A stretch of 64,000 nucleotides of DNA from Streptomyces sp. 846.5 (GTDB taxonomy: Bacteria > Actinomycetota > Actinomycetes > Streptomycetales > Streptomycetaceae): contig NZ_SOBN01000001.1 in the NCBI RefSeq assembly GCF_004365705.1, positions 5,566,001 through 5,630,000 of the forward strand. The letters are read 5' to 3'. This document shows positions 28,000-37,462 of this stretch, in pieces. The position numbers were made by a program, and so were the translations under genes. Every line of letters begins with the position of its first letter. Within the stretch, counting starts at the first letter, position 1. The notes below the pieces were generated by a model. It saw only the letters and a list, made by a program, of their open reading frames with translations, was not told the origin of the DNA and made no database searches.

Positions 28000-30321
28000 T
28001 CAGTCGCGCTGCCCCTGGAAGCTTCGCAGCCGCAGGCTGTTGCTCACCACGAAAACCGAGGAGAAGGCCATGGCCGCTCCGGCGATCATGGGGTTGAGCA
28101 GCCCGAACGCCGCCAACGGCAGTGCGGCGACGTTGTAGCCGAAGGCCCAGAACAGGTTCCCCCTGATGGTGCCGAGGGTCCGCCGGGACAGCCGGATCGC
28201 GTCCGCGGCCGCCCGCAGGTCGCCGCTGACAAGAGTGAGATCGGCCGCCTCGATCGCCGCGTCGGTGCCGGTGCCCATCGCCAGCCCGAGGTCGGCCCGG
28301 GCGAGCGCGGCGGCGTCGTTCACCCCGTCGCCGACCATGGCGACGGTGCGGCCCTCGGCCTGGAGCCGGGCCACCACCGCGGCCTTGTCCTCCGGCAGCA
28401 CCTCGGCGATCACCCGGTCCTGGTCGATGCCGACCTCCCGGGCCACGCTCGCCGCCACGGCCCGGTTGTCGCCGGTCAGCAGGACCGGCGTCAGGCCCAG
28501 CGCCCGGAGCCGGCGCACCGCCTCGGCGCTGGTCGGCCTGACCGCGTCGGCGACCACCAGGACGGCCCGTACGACCCCGTCCCAGCCCACGGTGACGGCG
28601 GTGAGGCCGGAGGCCTCGGCGCCGTCCCTGGCGGCCCGCAGCGGCTCGGGAAGCGACTCTTCCGGACCGGACCGGCTGTGCTCCTGGACGAAGCCCTCCC
28701 GGCCGGCCACCACCCGGTGCCCCTCCACCAGGCCCTGGACGCCCAGCCCGGCGGTGTTCCGGAAGTCCTCGACCGGTGGCAGCAAGCCGTCGGGCTCGGC
28801 GGCGGCCGCGGCCTCCGCGACGGCCCGGGCGATCGGGTGCTCGGAGGCGTGCTCCAGCGCCCCGGCCAGCCGCAGCGCCTGCGCCCGGCCGACGCCCTCG
28901 GCGGTGTGCACCGAGCGCAGCGCCATCTGACCGGTCGTCACCGTGCCGGTCTTGTCCAGGACCACGGTGTCCACCGCCCGGGTGGACTCCAGCACCTCGG
29001 GACCCCGGATCAGGATGCCCAGTTGGGCGCCGCGCCCGGTCCCCACCATCAGCGCGGTGGGGGTGGCCAGGCCCAGCGCGCAGGGGCAGGCGATGATCAG
29101 CACCGCCACCGCGGCGGTGAACGCCTCGGCGGCATTGCCACTGACGGCCAGCCAGCCGACCAGCGTGGCAACGGAGATGACCAGCACCACCGGGACGAAC
29201 ACGGCGGAGATCCGGTCGGCCAGCCGCTGGGCCGCGGCCTTGCCGTTCTGCGCCTCCTCGACCAGTCGGGCCATCCGGGCCAGCCGGGTGTCGGCCCCCA
29301 CGTCGGTGGCCCGGACCACCAGCCGCCCACCGCAGTTGACGGTGGCTCCGGTGACCGGGTCGCCGGGGGAGACCTCGGTGGGGACCGACTCGCCGGTCAG
29401 CAGCGAGGTGTCCACGGCGGAGCTGCCCTCGGCCACCACGCCGTCGGTGGCGATCTTCTCACCGGGGCGGACCACGACGAGGTCGCCTACCGCGAGCGCG
29501 GAGACGGGCACCCGTACCTCGCGGCCGTCACGCAGCACCGTGGCGTCCTTGGCGCCCAGCGACAACAGGGCGTGCAGCGCGGCCCCGGCCCGTCGCTTCG
29601 CCCTGGCCTCCAGGTAGCGGCCGAGCAGGATGAAGGCGGTCACCCCGGCCGCGGTCTCCAGGTACAGCGTCGAGGAGGCGTCCCCCGCGCCGACCTCCAG
29701 GCTGAAGCCGTGGGTCATCCCCGGCATCCCGGCGGTGCCGAGGAAGAGCGCCCAGGTGGACCAGCCGAAGGCGGCCAGGGTGCCGAGCGAGACCAGGGTG
29801 TCCATAGTCGCGGCGCCATGGCGCAGATTGGTCCAGGCGGCGCGGTGGAACGGCCACCCCCCGTACGCCACCACGGGTCCGGTGAGCGCGAAGGAGAGCC
29901 ATTGCCAGTTGCGGAACTGCAGTGCGGGGACCATGGCCAGCAGCACCACCGGCACGCTGAGGACCGCCGTGATCAGCAGGCGCTGCCGCAGCGCGGCGAG
30001 CCCGTCGGGGACAACGGCATCGGCTGCTTCGGGCTCGGGCTCGGGCTCGGGCTGCGGGGCCTGGGCGGTGTAGCCGGTGCGTTCGACGGTGGCGATCAGG
30101 TCGTCGATGCCCAGCCCGGGGGCGTAGCTGACGCTCGCCCTCTCGGTGGCGTAGTTGACGGTGGCCTCCACGCCGTCCATGCGGTTGAGCTTCTTCTCGA
30201 TCCGTGCGGCGCAGGAGGCGCAGGTCATCCCGCCGATGGACAGCTCGACCCGGGAACGGGGAGCGTCGGCGGCGACGGTGCGGGCGTCCGGCACGCCGGT
30301 GCCGGGGGTCGCGGTGCTCAT
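28000..30321 (-). CDS. copA: copper-exporting P1B-type ATPase
   Basis: The protein has 773 residues. An N-terminal heavy-metal-binding domain has [12 protein letters not shown] (CxxC near residue 33). Then come membrane helices, the transport motif [11 protein letters not shown] (CPC), phosphorylation loop DKTGTVTTG, the SEHPIARAV motif of P1B pumps and [14 protein letters not shown]. It expels Cu(I) from the cytosol using ATP. It lies downstream of copZ on the same strand, behind a CsoR-type box, and has its own ribosome site GAGGAGAG before ATG 30321. Confidence 0.95.
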   Translation of the reverse strand: MSTATPGTGVPDARTVAADAPRSRVELSIGGMTCASCAARIEKKLNRMDGVEATVNYATERASVSYAPGLGIDDLIATVERTGYTAQAPQPEPEPEPEAADAVVPDGLAALRQRLLITAVLSVPVVLLAMVPALQFRNWQWLSFALTGPVVAYGGWPFHRAAWTNLRHGAATMDTLVSLGTLAAFGWSTWALFLGTAGMPGMTHGFSLEVGAGDASSTLYLETAAGVTAFILLGRYLEARAKRRAGAALHALLSLGAKDATVLRDGREVRVPVSALAVGDLVVVRPGEKIATDGVVAEGSSAVDTSLLTGESVPTEVSPGDPVTGATVNCGGRLVVRATDVGADTRLARMARLVEEAQNGKAAAQRLADRISAVFVPVVLVISVATLVGWLAVSGNAAEAFTAAVAVLIIACPCALGLATPTALMVGTGRGAQLGILIRGPEVLESTRAVDTVVLDKTGTVTTGQMALRSVHTAEGVGRAQALRLAGALEHASEHPIARAVAEAAAAAEPDGLLPPVEDFRNTAGLGVQGLVEGHRVVAGREGFVQEHSRSGPEESLPEPLRAARDGAEASGLTAVTVGWDGVVRAVLVVADAVRPTSAEAVRRLRALGLTPVLLTGDNRAVAASVAREVGIDQDRVIAEVLPEDKAAVVARLQAEGRTVAMVGDGVNDAAALARADLGLAMGTGTDAAIEAADLTLVSGDLRAAADAIRLSRRTLGTIRGNLFWAFGYNVAALPLAAFGLLNPMIAGAAMAFSSVFVVSNSLRLRSFQGQRD

Positions 30322-30397
30322 GGTGCGTACTCTCCTCTCGCGGAGTCCGGTCCCGGCGACCGGACCGGACCCTGCGGCCTCAGTCCCTGACCGGCAC

Positions 30398-30610
30398 TCA
30401 GGCCCGGCCGACCAACTGGTAGCCCGCCTCGTCGACGGCGCTGCGCACGTCCTCGTCGGCGAGGGGCTGCTCGGAGGCGACGGTGACGGTCCCGGCCTTG
30501 GCGTCCGCGCTGACCTCGATGACCCCGGGCAGGGCGCTGATCTCCTCGCTCACCGACTTCTCGCAGTGACCGCAGCTCATGCCCGAGACGGTGAAGACGG
30601 CAGTGGACAT
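30398..30610 (-). CDS. copZ: CopZ-type copper chaperone
   Basis: The protein is a single heavy-metal-associated domain of 70 residues with the Cu(I) site [11 protein letters not shown] (CxxC, here C-G-H-C) near residue 12 and the typical ferredoxin-like fold. It delivers copper to the pump encoded just downstream. It is first in the operon; the CsoR-type box lies 48 bases before the start. ATG 30610 follows GGAGG. Confidence 0.93.
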   Translation of the reverse strand: MSTAVFTVSGMSCGHCEKSVSEEISALPGVIEVSADAKAGTVTVASEQPLADEDVRSAVDEAGYQLVGRA

Positions 30611-30657
30611 GTGTTCCTCCATGATTCGGTGCGTTGCTCTCCGGCGTATCCAACACC

Positions 30658-30674
30658 ATACCCCTAGGGGGTAT
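30658..30674 (-). promoter_or_regulatory. CsoR-type copper operator upstream of copZ
   Basis: ATACCCCTAGGGGGTAT is the G-tract pseudo-palindrome bound by actinobacterial CsoR copper sensors. It sits just upstream of copZ, where Cu(I)-loaded CsoR would leave and allow transcription. No csoR gene is in the window, so the regulator acts from elsewhere. Confidence 0.85.
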
Positions 30675-30797
30675 TTCGATGCGGGGCCGGAATGTTTGAA
30701 GATCCGGGAAATCGCGGCCTTCCGATACAGAGGGTAACCAGATGGATGCGATGCGTTCGCTTCCGCCCCGGGAAACGCCGCCGCGCGGCCTTGCGGC

Positions 30798-31598
30798 TCA
30801 GCCGAGCGGCAGCAGGTCGGGGCGCTTGGCCGAGACCGCGTCCCCGGAGGACTCCCCGCGCAGCCGGCGGCCGACCCAGGGCAGCAGGTGCTCGCGGGCC
30901 CAGTGCAGGTTCTCCCGGCGCAGCTCGGCCGGGGTGTGCGGCGGCGTCGCCGGCCAGGGGGCGTCCGGGGCCTCGGCCGTGTCCAGGCCGAGGGCGCGGG
31001 CGGCCAGCAGGGCGACCCGCTGGTGGCCCTCGGGGGCGAGGTGCAGCCGGTCCTCGCTCCAGGCCGGCCGGTCACGCAACGTCCGCAGCGCCCAGATGTC
31101 GGCGACGGCGAGGTCGTTGCGGTCGGCGATGGCGCGCAGATGGGCGTTGTAGGTGGCGATCTTGCCGCGCAGGTGCTTGAGCACGGGTGTGTCGCGGGTG
31201 TCGAAGCCGGTGCAGATGAGCACGGTGCCGGCGGACTCGCGCAGCCGCACGGCCGCCGCCTCGAAGCGTTCGGCGACCTCGTCCGGGTCGCTGCCGGGCC
31301 GCAGGATGTCATTGCCGCCCGCCGTGAAACTGACCAGGTCCGGGTGCAGCTGCTCGATCCGGGGCACCTGCTCCTCGACGATCTGGTCCAGCAGCCGGCC
31401 GCGCACCGCGAGGTTGGCGTAGCGGAAGTCGTACGGACCCTCGGCGGTCCGCGGACGGCGCTCGGCGAGCAGACGGGCCAGCCGGTCGGCCCAGCCGGCG
31501 AATCCGCCGTCCGGATCAGGGTCGTTGAGGCCTTCGGTGAAGCTGTCCCCGAGGGCGACGTAGGAGGTGAACGCGGGAGTGTCGGTCTGCGCAGCCAT
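30798..31598 (-). CDS. SGNH/GDSL-family hydrolase
   Basis: The protein has 266 residues. Block I is VALGDSFTEG (serine nucleophile), block II around YANLAVRGR (glycine), block III TAGGNDIL (asparagine) and block V DRLHLAPEGHQ (Asp-x-x-His). These are the four SGNH catalytic blocks. No signal peptide is seen, so it is a cytosolic esterase or lipase-like enzyme of unknown substrate. ATG 31598 follows GAGGTGGTGAAG. It faces the phosphatase gene divergently. Confidence 0.88.
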   Translation of the reverse strand: MAAQTDTPAFTSYVALGDSFTEGLNDPDPDGGFAGWADRLARLLAERRPRTAEGPYDFRYANLAVRGRLLDQIVEEQVPRIEQLHPDLVSFTAGGNDILRPGSDPDEVAERFEAAAVRLRESAGTVLICTGFDTRDTPVLKHLRGKIATYNAHLRAIADRNDLAVADIWALRTLRDRPAWSEDRLHLAPEGHQRVALLAARALGLDTAEAPDAPWPATPPHTPAELRRENLHWAREHLLPWVGRRLRGESSGDAVSAKRPDLLPLG

Positions 31599-31747
31599 GG
31601 CGAAAATACTTCACCACCTCAAGTGAGCTACGCCACCGTAGGTGTGCCTTGACGGTGGTGATTAGGGCCACGCAAGGGGCGGGAATATGCCGATCGACGC
31701 GTGAGCGCTTTGTCCGTGTTTATCCGATATTCAGGTAGATTCGCAGT

Positions 31748-32935
31748 GTGGCAGGGGATCAGGCGGAACGGGCCGAGCTGCGCGGCGACGTGGGGACCTA
31801 TGCGCTCGGCTACGACGCGGCGGCGCTGCTGAAGGCCAGCCTGTGGGTGCGGCTGCTGGCTCCCTGCCTGGTGATGACGGTGGTCTCGGTACTGGATGTG
31901 CTGGCCGGCCAGAACACCTACCTCGCCTCGCTGCTCTCCGTCGTCCCCCCGCTGGCCGCGCTCACGCTGTACCCGCTGGAACTGGTGCTGACCAGCGGCC
32001 TCGGCATGGCGCTGCTGGTGGCGCTGAGCCGCTACGACGGACTCGACCAGCCGTACGACCGGCGGCTCTTCTACGGCACCCTGGTCTCCTACGTCGCGCT
32101 GTCCGCCGCCAGCGTGTTCATCTCGCACTTCCGCATCGTCCGGACCCGGCACCTGGTCGCGATGAGCACCGTGGCCGAGGCCGCCCAGCTCGCGCTGCTG
32201 CGCCCGCCGGGACCGACCGTCGGTGACATCCGTCTGGCCGCGCGCTATGTCTCGGCCGCCGACTCGGCGAAGATCGGCGGGGACCTCTACGGGGTGCTGG
32301 ACACCCCGTACGGGGTACGCGCCATCATCGGCGACGTGCGCGGCAAGGGGCTCGCCGCGGTGCAGTCCGCCGCCGTGGTGCTGGGCGCCTTCCGTGAGGC
32401 CGCGTACGACGAGGCGGAGCTCACCGGGGTCGCCCGGCGGCTGGAGGCCAGCGTGATGCGGCATGTGCCCTCCGGGGAGTTCATCACCGCGATGCTGGTC
32501 GGCTTCGGCGCGAGCGACGCCGTCGAACTGCTGCACTGCGGACACGTTCCACCGCTGCTGGTCTCCCGGGACGGCATCGCGCGACTGCTCAACCCCCCGG
32601 ACCCCTGGGTGCCGCTGGGGCTAGCCCATCTCGCCCCCGGCGGCCCGCAGCCCTGGAGCGTGCCCTTCGTCGGGGGCGATGTGCTGGTGCTCTGCACGGA
32701 CGGGGTGGTGGAGGCCCGGCACAAGGGCGCCGGGGTGTTCTACCCGCTCGCGGACCGCGCCCCCGCGCTGGTGTCCGACAGCGGCGCCGATGTGGAGGCG
32801 GCCGTCGCCCGCATCTACGCCGACCTGCTCCGGCACGCCGGCGGGTCACTGCGGGACGACGCCGCGCTGCTGCTGCTGGCCAGGGACGCGTTGCCGCTCC
32901 CGCCGGTCCTGTCACCCGGACGGTCCGCGCCGTAG
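31748..32935 (+). CDS. membrane-bound PP2C/SpoIIE-type serine phosphatase
   Basis: The protein has 395 residues. About four membrane helices occupy residues 30-135; then a SpoIIE/PP2C domain follows with metal-site motifs SAKIGGDLYGVLD, IIGDVRGKG, a late TDGVVEARHKGAG and SLRDDAALLLLA. Such enzymes reverse phosphorylation of anti-sigma-factor antagonists in actinobacteria, controlling sigma factors; no anti-sigma gene is adjacent. The start GTG 31748 lacks a clear ribosome site. It may couple a membrane stress signal to a cytosolic switch, but that is inference. Confidence 0.88.
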   Translation: MAGDQAERAELRGDVGTYALGYDAAALLKASLWVRLLAPCLVMTVVSVLDVLAGQNTYLASLLSVVPPLAALTLYPLELVLTSGLGMALLVALSRYDGLDQPYDRRLFYGTLVSYVALSAASVFISHFRIVRTRHLVAMSTVAEAAQLALLRPPGPTVGDIRLAARYVSAADSAKIGGDLYGVLDTPYGVRAIIGDVRGKGLAAVQSAAVVLGAFREAAYDEAELTGVARRLEASVMRHVPSGEFITAMLVGFGASDAVELLHCGHVPPLLVSRDGIARLLNPPDPWVPLGLAHLAPGGPQPWSVPFVGGDVLVLCTDGVVEARHKGAGVFYPLADRAPALVSDSGADVEAAVARIYADLLRHAGGSLRDDAALLLLARDALPLPPVLSPGRSAP

Positions 32936-32993
32936 TGCGGGGGGATCGCGCGGGTCCGACACTTGGGCGACAGGCGATCAAGGAGGAGTCGAC

Positions 32994-33263
32994 ATGTTCC
33001 AGCTCATCTGGATCATCATCGTGGGCGCCGTGCTGGGCGTCCTGGCGAAGATGCTTCTCCCCGGCAGGCAGGCCATCCCGTTCTGGCTGACCGTGATCTG
33101 CGGCATGGTCGGCGCGCTGCTCGGCAATCTGGTCGCCTCCTGGATCGGGGTGCGCCACACCAGCGGCATCGACTGGATCCGGCACCTGCTGCAGCTCGTC
33201 GGCGCCCTGGTCGCCGTCGGCGCTGGTGCGTCGTTCTGGCCCCAGGCCAAGTCCAGGCGCTGA
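32994..33263 (+). CDS. small membrane protein, GlsB/YeaQ/YmgE-like
   Basis: The product has 89 residues with three hydrophobic helices (IIIVGAVLGVLAKMLLPG, WLTVICGMVGALLGNLVASWIG, LLQLVGALVAVGAGA). The Gly-rich pattern resembles the GlsB/YeaQ transglycosylase-associated family, found in stress regulons. ATG 32994 is preceded by a perfect AAGGAGGAG. It follows the phosphatase gene and may be read with it. Confidence 0.8.
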   Translation: MFQLIWIIIVGAVLGVLAKMLLPGRQAIPFWLTVICGMVGALLGNLVASWIGVRHTSGIDWIRHLLQLVGALVAVGAGASFWPQAKSRR

Positions 33264-33352
33264 CCCCCGCGCTCTCCCCGGGCCCCTGGCAGGCCGACTG
33301 ACGGCCTGCCAGGGGCCCGGCCGTTCTCATCCGTTCGGCCTACACTGGCGCG

Positions 33353-34441
33353 ATGTCGACAGCAGAGTCCATGGCGGGGGCGTCGCTGCGTCGATCCTGG
33401 CTGGTCGCCACGCTGCTGCTGACCCTCGGCCCGCTGCTCGGCGCGGTACTGGTGGCGCCGCGGGCCGGCGCCTCGCCGAACGCGGGGCTCGGGCTGCTGC
33501 TGTTCCTGGGCTCCTCGGTCCATGTCGCCGGCACCGGCTGGTTCTACACGGTGCCCGAGGTGCGACGGCATCTGCGGGCAAACCCGGGCCGCTACCTGGT
33601 CGCACCGGCCGCCCTGATCACGGCGACAGCCGTACTCGCGGCGGTGGTCCCGGCGCGGGCCTTCGTGCTGGTCCTGATGGCGTTCTTCGGCTGGCAGTTC
33701 TTCCACTTCCAGAAGCAGAACCTGGGCCTGTCCGCGCTCGCCTCCAGCGCCTACGGCTGCGGGCCGCTGCGGCCGGGCGAACGGCTGGCCGTCAACGGCA
33801 CCGGGATCGCCGGGATCGTGGGGCTGCTCAGCCACCCCGCGCTGCTCCAGCTCACCGGTGCGCCGGGGCTCGGAGCGCTCTTCCCGATCGCGGCAGGGGC
33901 GTACGCGCTGGGCGTGGGCTACGGGGCACTCCAGCTCGTGCGCCGCCCGCGCGCCCTGCGGCCGGCGCCGGTCAGCGCGGTGTACCTGACCTCGCTGGGC
34001 TTCTTCCTCCCGGTCTTCCTGTTCGCCTCGCCTTACGCGGCCGTGGCCGGACTGACCGCGGCCCACGGCTACCAGTACCTGCTGATCATGGCCCTGGTGG
34101 CGGGCGGCGGACCGGGCGGCCGCCAGTCCCGGTGGATCGCGCTGGCCGTGCTGCTGAACATCGGTCTGATCCTGGGCCTGACCCTGAACCTGGCCTCGCA
34201 CCTGCACACCGGCCCGGCGCCGGCGCGGGCGGTGTACGGCGCGTATCTGGGCGTGGTGATGGCGCACTTCGTCGTCGACGCCGGACTGTGGCGGCTGCGG
34301 GACGAGTTCCCCCGGCGGTTCCTCGCCCCGCGCCTGCCGTACCTGCTGTCAGGGCGCCCCGCCGCAGCCCCCGACGGCGGAGGCGACCGGCGAGACCAGC
34401 AGCACCACCGCGACGGCCACGCCCGCGAGGCCCAGCAGTGA
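33353..34441 (+). CDS. polytopic membrane protein with conserved histidines
   Basis: The product has 362 residues with about nine hydrophobic segments. Histidine-bearing motifs sit at helix edges: SSVHVAGTGWFYTVPE, WQFFHFQKQNLGL, TAAHGYQYLLIM and MAHFVVDAGLWRLRD. That pattern suggests metal binding in the membrane, as in heme or diiron enzymes, but I recognise no named family. The last 30 residues are low-complexity and overlap the convergent small gene at 34349; the real end may be earlier in evolution. ATG 33353 lacks a strong ribosome site. Confidence 0.7.
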   Translation: MSTAESMAGASLRRSWLVATLLLTLGPLLGAVLVAPRAGASPNAGLGLLLFLGSSVHVAGTGWFYTVPEVRRHLRANPGRYLVAPAALITATAVLAAVVPARAFVLVLMAFFGWQFFHFQKQNLGLSALASSAYGCGPLRPGERLAVNGTGIAGIVGLLSHPALLQLTGAPGLGALFPIAAGAYALGVGYGALQLVRRPRALRPAPVSAVYLTSLGFFLPVFLFASPYAAVAGLTAAHGYQYLLIMALVAGGGPGGRQSRWIALAVLLNIGLILGLTLNLASHLHTGPAPARAVYGAYLGVVMAHFVVDAGLWRLRDEFPRRFLAPRLPYLLSGRPAAAPDGGGDRRDQQHHRDGHAREAQQ

Positions 34442-34546
34442 CAGCAGCAGGGCCAGGCCGGTCCGGTTCCGACGCTGCTTGGCCTCGGCCTTGGCCGGCA
34501 CGGCGTCCTGCGGTTCCCCGTGGGGCTGCAACTCCAGCTGGGTCAT
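34349..34546 (-). CDS. small single-helix membrane protein
   Basis: The product has 65 residues: a charged N-terminal half (EAKQRRNRTG) and one C-terminal hydrophobic helix (LALLLSLLGLAGVAVAVVLLV) ending with Gly/Cys. ATG 34546 has a strong GAGGAGG. It overlaps the end of the polytopic membrane-protein gene on the other strand by 93 bases. No function is recognised. Confidence 0.55.
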   Translation of the reverse strand: MTQLELQPHGEPQDAVPAKAEAKQRRNRTGLALLLSLLGLAGVAVAVVLLVSPVASAVGGCGGAP

Positions 34547-34689
34547 GGTGATCTGCCTCCTCGTCAGTCGGGTGCCGACGCCCCCTGTGCGAGTGTGACG
34601 CGGTCGGTCGTGACTGGGTTCCACCCGGAGGCGGAGTCTCGATCACGGCTCAGCCACGGGCCGGTAACGGCAGATCTGGTGACGGCGGA

Positions 34690-35658
34690 TCAGTAGCGGC
34701 TGCCCGACGGCGCCGGGAGGGCCTCCAGCTGCGCGAGTTCCTCCGGGGTCAGCTCGACCGAGGCGGCGCCGGCGTTGTCGGCCAGGTACTTGGGGGTCTT
34801 CGTCCCGGGGATCGGCACCACGTACTGGCCCTGGGCGATCACCCAGGCCAGTGCGGTCTGGGCCGGCGTTGCCCCGCGGCGCTCGGCGATCGCGCGGACC
34901 GCGTCGACCAGCGCCTGGTTGGCGGCCAGCGCGTCCTCCTGGAAGCGGGGCAGGGTGCGGCGCCAGTCGTCCGCGGGCAGGTCGTCGGCGCTGGCGATGC
35001 TGCCGGTCAGGAAGCCGCGGCCGAGCGGGGAGAACGGCAGGAAGCCGATGCCCTCGCTCTCGCAGTAGGGCAGGACCTCCGCCAGGGGGTCGCGGGTCCA
35101 CAGCGACAGTTCGGACTGGACCGAGGCCACCGGGTACACGGCCTGCGCCCGGCGGATCTCGTCCACCGAGACCTCGGACAGGCCGAGCCGCAGCACCTTG
35201 CCGGCGGCCACCGCCTCCGCCATCGCCCCCCAGGTCTCCTCGATCGGGACCTCGGGGTCGATCCGGTGCAGCTGGTACAGGTCGATCCGGTCGGTGCCGA
35301 GACGCATCAGGCTGGCGTCGACGGCCTGCCGGATGTGCTCGGGCCGTCCGTTGCGGACCAACTGCCCGCCGCTCGCCAGGTCGGCTCCGTCGAAGGTCAG
35401 CCCGACCTTGGTGGCCAGCACGACCTCGTCGCGCAGTCCGGCGCCGAGGGCCCGGCCGACCAGTTCCTCGTTGGTGAACGGGCCGTAGACGTCGGCGGTG
35501 TCGATCAGGGTCACCCCGAGGTCGACGGCCTCGCGGATCACGGCGATCGAGGTCGCGTCGTCGCGGCCGGCCGGGTCGTAGGCGTGGGTCATCCCCATGC
35601 AGCCGAGTCCGACTGCTCCGACCAGGGGGCCCCTGCTGCCGAGTGAGGTGGTACGCAT
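34690..35658 (-). CDS. aldo/keto reductase
   Basis: The protein has 322 residues with a TIM barrel. The catalytic tetrad is visible: Asp and Tyr in [11 protein letters not shown], Lys in LATKVG, His in [14 protein letters not shown]-binding residues lie in the C-terminal [16 protein letters not shown]. It reduces carbonyl compounds of unknown identity. The same frame is open far upstream into the frameshifted gene; the true start is ATG 35656-35658 ([13 protein letters not shown]). Confidence 0.92.
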   Translation of the reverse strand: MRTTSLGSRGPLVGAVGLGCMGMTHAYDPAGRDDATSIAVIREAVDLGVTLIDTADVYGPFTNEELVGRALGAGLRDEVVLATKVGLTFDGADLASGGQLVRNGRPEHIRQAVDASLMRLGTDRIDLYQLHRIDPEVPIEETWGAMAEAVAAGKVLRLGLSEVSVDEIRRAQAVYPVASVQSELSLWTRDPLAEVLPYCESEGIGFLPFSPLGRGFLTGSIASADDLPADDWRRTLPRFQEDALAANQALVDAVRAIAERRGATPAQTALAWVIAQGQYVVPIPGTKTPKYLADNAGAASVELTPEELAQLEALPAPSGSRY

Positions 35659-35741
35659 GGCTGTTGCTCTCCTCGTCCGGATGTTCCTGCTCGGTACAGG
35701 CTCCACCCTGCCGGTTGGAGTGGACTCCAAGTCAAGCCTCC

Positions 35742-36742
35742 TCAGCGTGTCCGGAGGACCGGGCGCGGGAGGCGGGTGGGGAACAGACGGTCGGTCAGCG
35801 GGACGAAGCCGTCGTTTGTTGCTCCCGAAGTCGTACGCGGCGAAGCGCAGTCTCGCGGCCTGGACGATCGGCGCCATTTCCATCACGGGCTGCTGGACGT
35901 ACGTCAGGCGGCGCAGCAGGAAGCCGTCGGCGTTCAGGAGCAGGACGTTGCTGCTGCCGAACGACTGAAGCAGATAGTCGGGGTTGCCGGTGGTGTTCTC
36001 GCTGTACCGGACGATCTCGGTGACCGGACGGCGGGTCCGGAGGCGTCGGGCGCCGGGGGAGGGGCGCAGCTGCGGGTCCCGGTCGCCCGGGGCCGGGCGG
36101 GGCGAGACGGAGGACACGGAAGCGCGCGCGGTCGCCGTAGTAGAGGTGGGCGCCGTCCCAGCGGAAGCCGTCCCGGAGGGTCATCACCTTCCCCGGGGGC
36201 CTGGTGGCCCGCTTCACCGAGCGCTTCGAGGGCTCTCCGCCGGGGTGCGCGAGCAGCGGCTCGATCCGTCCGGCCGCGCCCTGGTCCGGGTCGAAGGCGG
36301 GAGGTGACGAGGTGTATCCCCAGGCCTCCCGGACCGCCTCCGAGGCTCTGGCCACCCGCGCGGTGCGGCGCAGTCCGGCGGGCCAGGCCAGCCAGACGTA
36401 GGGCTCCAGCAGCGAGGGCAGCGGCGCGAGCAGGAGCAGCAGCGGACTCAGGTGCGGCACCGCGATCACCGCGGTGACCGGCAGCAGCCCGGCCCTGGCG
36501 GCGATCCGGCGGTGACGGCTGCGGAACCGCTGGGCCGGGTGCTCGTCGCGCTCGGGCGCCCGCCACACCGGCAGGGTGAGCCCGAGCACCAGCAGGATCC
36601 CGCCGGGGGGCCGGTCCCCGGCAGCCAGCAGGGCGCAGCCGGAGCCCGCCGCCGACAGCTGCAGCAGCCAGCGCCTCGGTCTGGCCACCCTGCGCCAGCT
36701 GCGGCTGAGCGCGGCTGTGGTCTGACTGGTGATGTTGGTCAT
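35742..36742 (-). pseudogene. membrane-protein gene disrupted by two single-base shifts
   Basis: ATG 36742 starts MTNITSQTTAALSRSW with hydrophobic stretches (GILLVLGLTLPVW, LLLLLAPLPSLLEP) and stays convincing through [18 protein letters not shown]. Near 36070-36100, in a G/C run, the coding pattern jumps to another frame, giving [19 protein letters not shown] to AAYDFGSN. Near 35813-35822 (a short A run) it jumps again to [16 protein letters not shown] and stops at 35742. Both jumps need one base removed. Joined, it would be about 333 residues. Either a decayed gene or assembly errors; the family is not recognised. Confidence 0.65.
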
Positions 36743-36888
36743 GGTCGATCCCCCGCTGCGTGGTTGCGCAGAGGAGAGTATGCGCCGGGGGCGCAGCGGC
36801 GAACAGAGGGTCGGCGATCGGTGTGGTCGGGGTTGCCGGAGCACCTGAATTGTTGATGATGTCAAGTTGTTGCAGTACCCTCGACGGC

Positions 36889-37341
36889 ATGAATCGCACC
36901 GCCGCGGAGTCCGCTGTCACCGTTCCGACCAAGGCCGACCTCATCGAGGAGTTCGCCGCGATCGGGGCTGCCTACTACCAGGACTTCGCCGCGGTCGCCG
37001 CGCGGCACGGGCTGACCTCCGTGCAGGCCAAGGCGCTCGCGGTGCTGGTGCGACGGCCGCTGCCGATGCGCGGGATCGCCGAGCAGCTGGTCTGCGACGC
37101 GTCCAATGTCACCGGTCTGGTGGACCGGCTGGAGGCGCGTGGGCTGGTCCGGCGCGAGGTGGGGGCGAGCGACCGGCGGATCAAGATCGTCGCCGCGACG
37201 GAGGCGGGGGAGGCGGCGATCCGCGCTGTGCGCGCGGACATGCAGGCCACGCATGAGGCGCTGGATCTGCTCAGCGAGGAGGAGCGCAGGGTGCTGCATG
37301 AACTGCTGACGCGGTTGAGGCCGGTTCTTGAGCAGGGTTGA
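36889..37341 (+). CDS. MarR-family transcriptional regulator
   Basis: The protein has 150 residues. The winged helix is at about residues 35-105: LTSVQAKALAVL, MRGIAEQLVCDASNVTGLVDRLEARGLV, wing REVGASDRRIKIVAATEAG. The start ATG 36889 gives a family-typical length; the open frame from 36760 is rejected. It is divergent from the frameshifted membrane-protein gene and may have regulated it. TTGATGATGTCAA at 36853 is a possible half-dyad operator. Confidence 0.87.
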   Translation: MNRTAAESAVTVPTKADLIEEFAAIGAAYYQDFAAVAARHGLTSVQAKALAVLVRRPLPMRGIAEQLVCDASNVTGLVDRLEARGLVRREVGASDRRIKIVAATEAGEAAIRAVRADMQATHEALDLLSEEERRVLHELLTRLRPVLEQG

Positions 37342-37348
37342 GCTGCGC

Positions 37349-37462
37349 GGGTTTTCGGGTGCGGGTTGTGCATGGTTGGCCGCGCAGTTCCCCGCGCCCC
37401 TAACCCCCCAGGGGCGCGGGGAACTGCGCGACAAGCCAGCTACGGTCCGCAGCCGAAAACCC
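37349..37462. terminator. large bidirectional terminator, common streptomycete palindrome
   Basis: The centre is a perfect 21-bp hairpin (37381-37401 with 37410-37430; core CGCGCAGTTCCCCGCGCC) with an eight-base loop. Outside it, GGGTTTTCGGGTGCGG (37349-37364) pairs imperfectly with CCGCAGCCGAAAACCC (37447-37462). It separates the convergent MarR and hrpA genes. I know this CGCGCAGTTCCCCGCGCCCC hairpin as a family repeated many times between streptomycete genes. Confidence 0.85.

Noticed and set aside
35659..36117. Reading the aldo/keto reductase as a longer fusion with the upstream frame
   Set aside because: The stretch between the frameshifted gene and ATG 35658 has poor coding character; the open frame is chance.
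36853..36865. TTGATGATGTCAA as a MarR operator
   Set aside because: Arms are only four bases and the centre is asymmetric; too weak to list as a feature.
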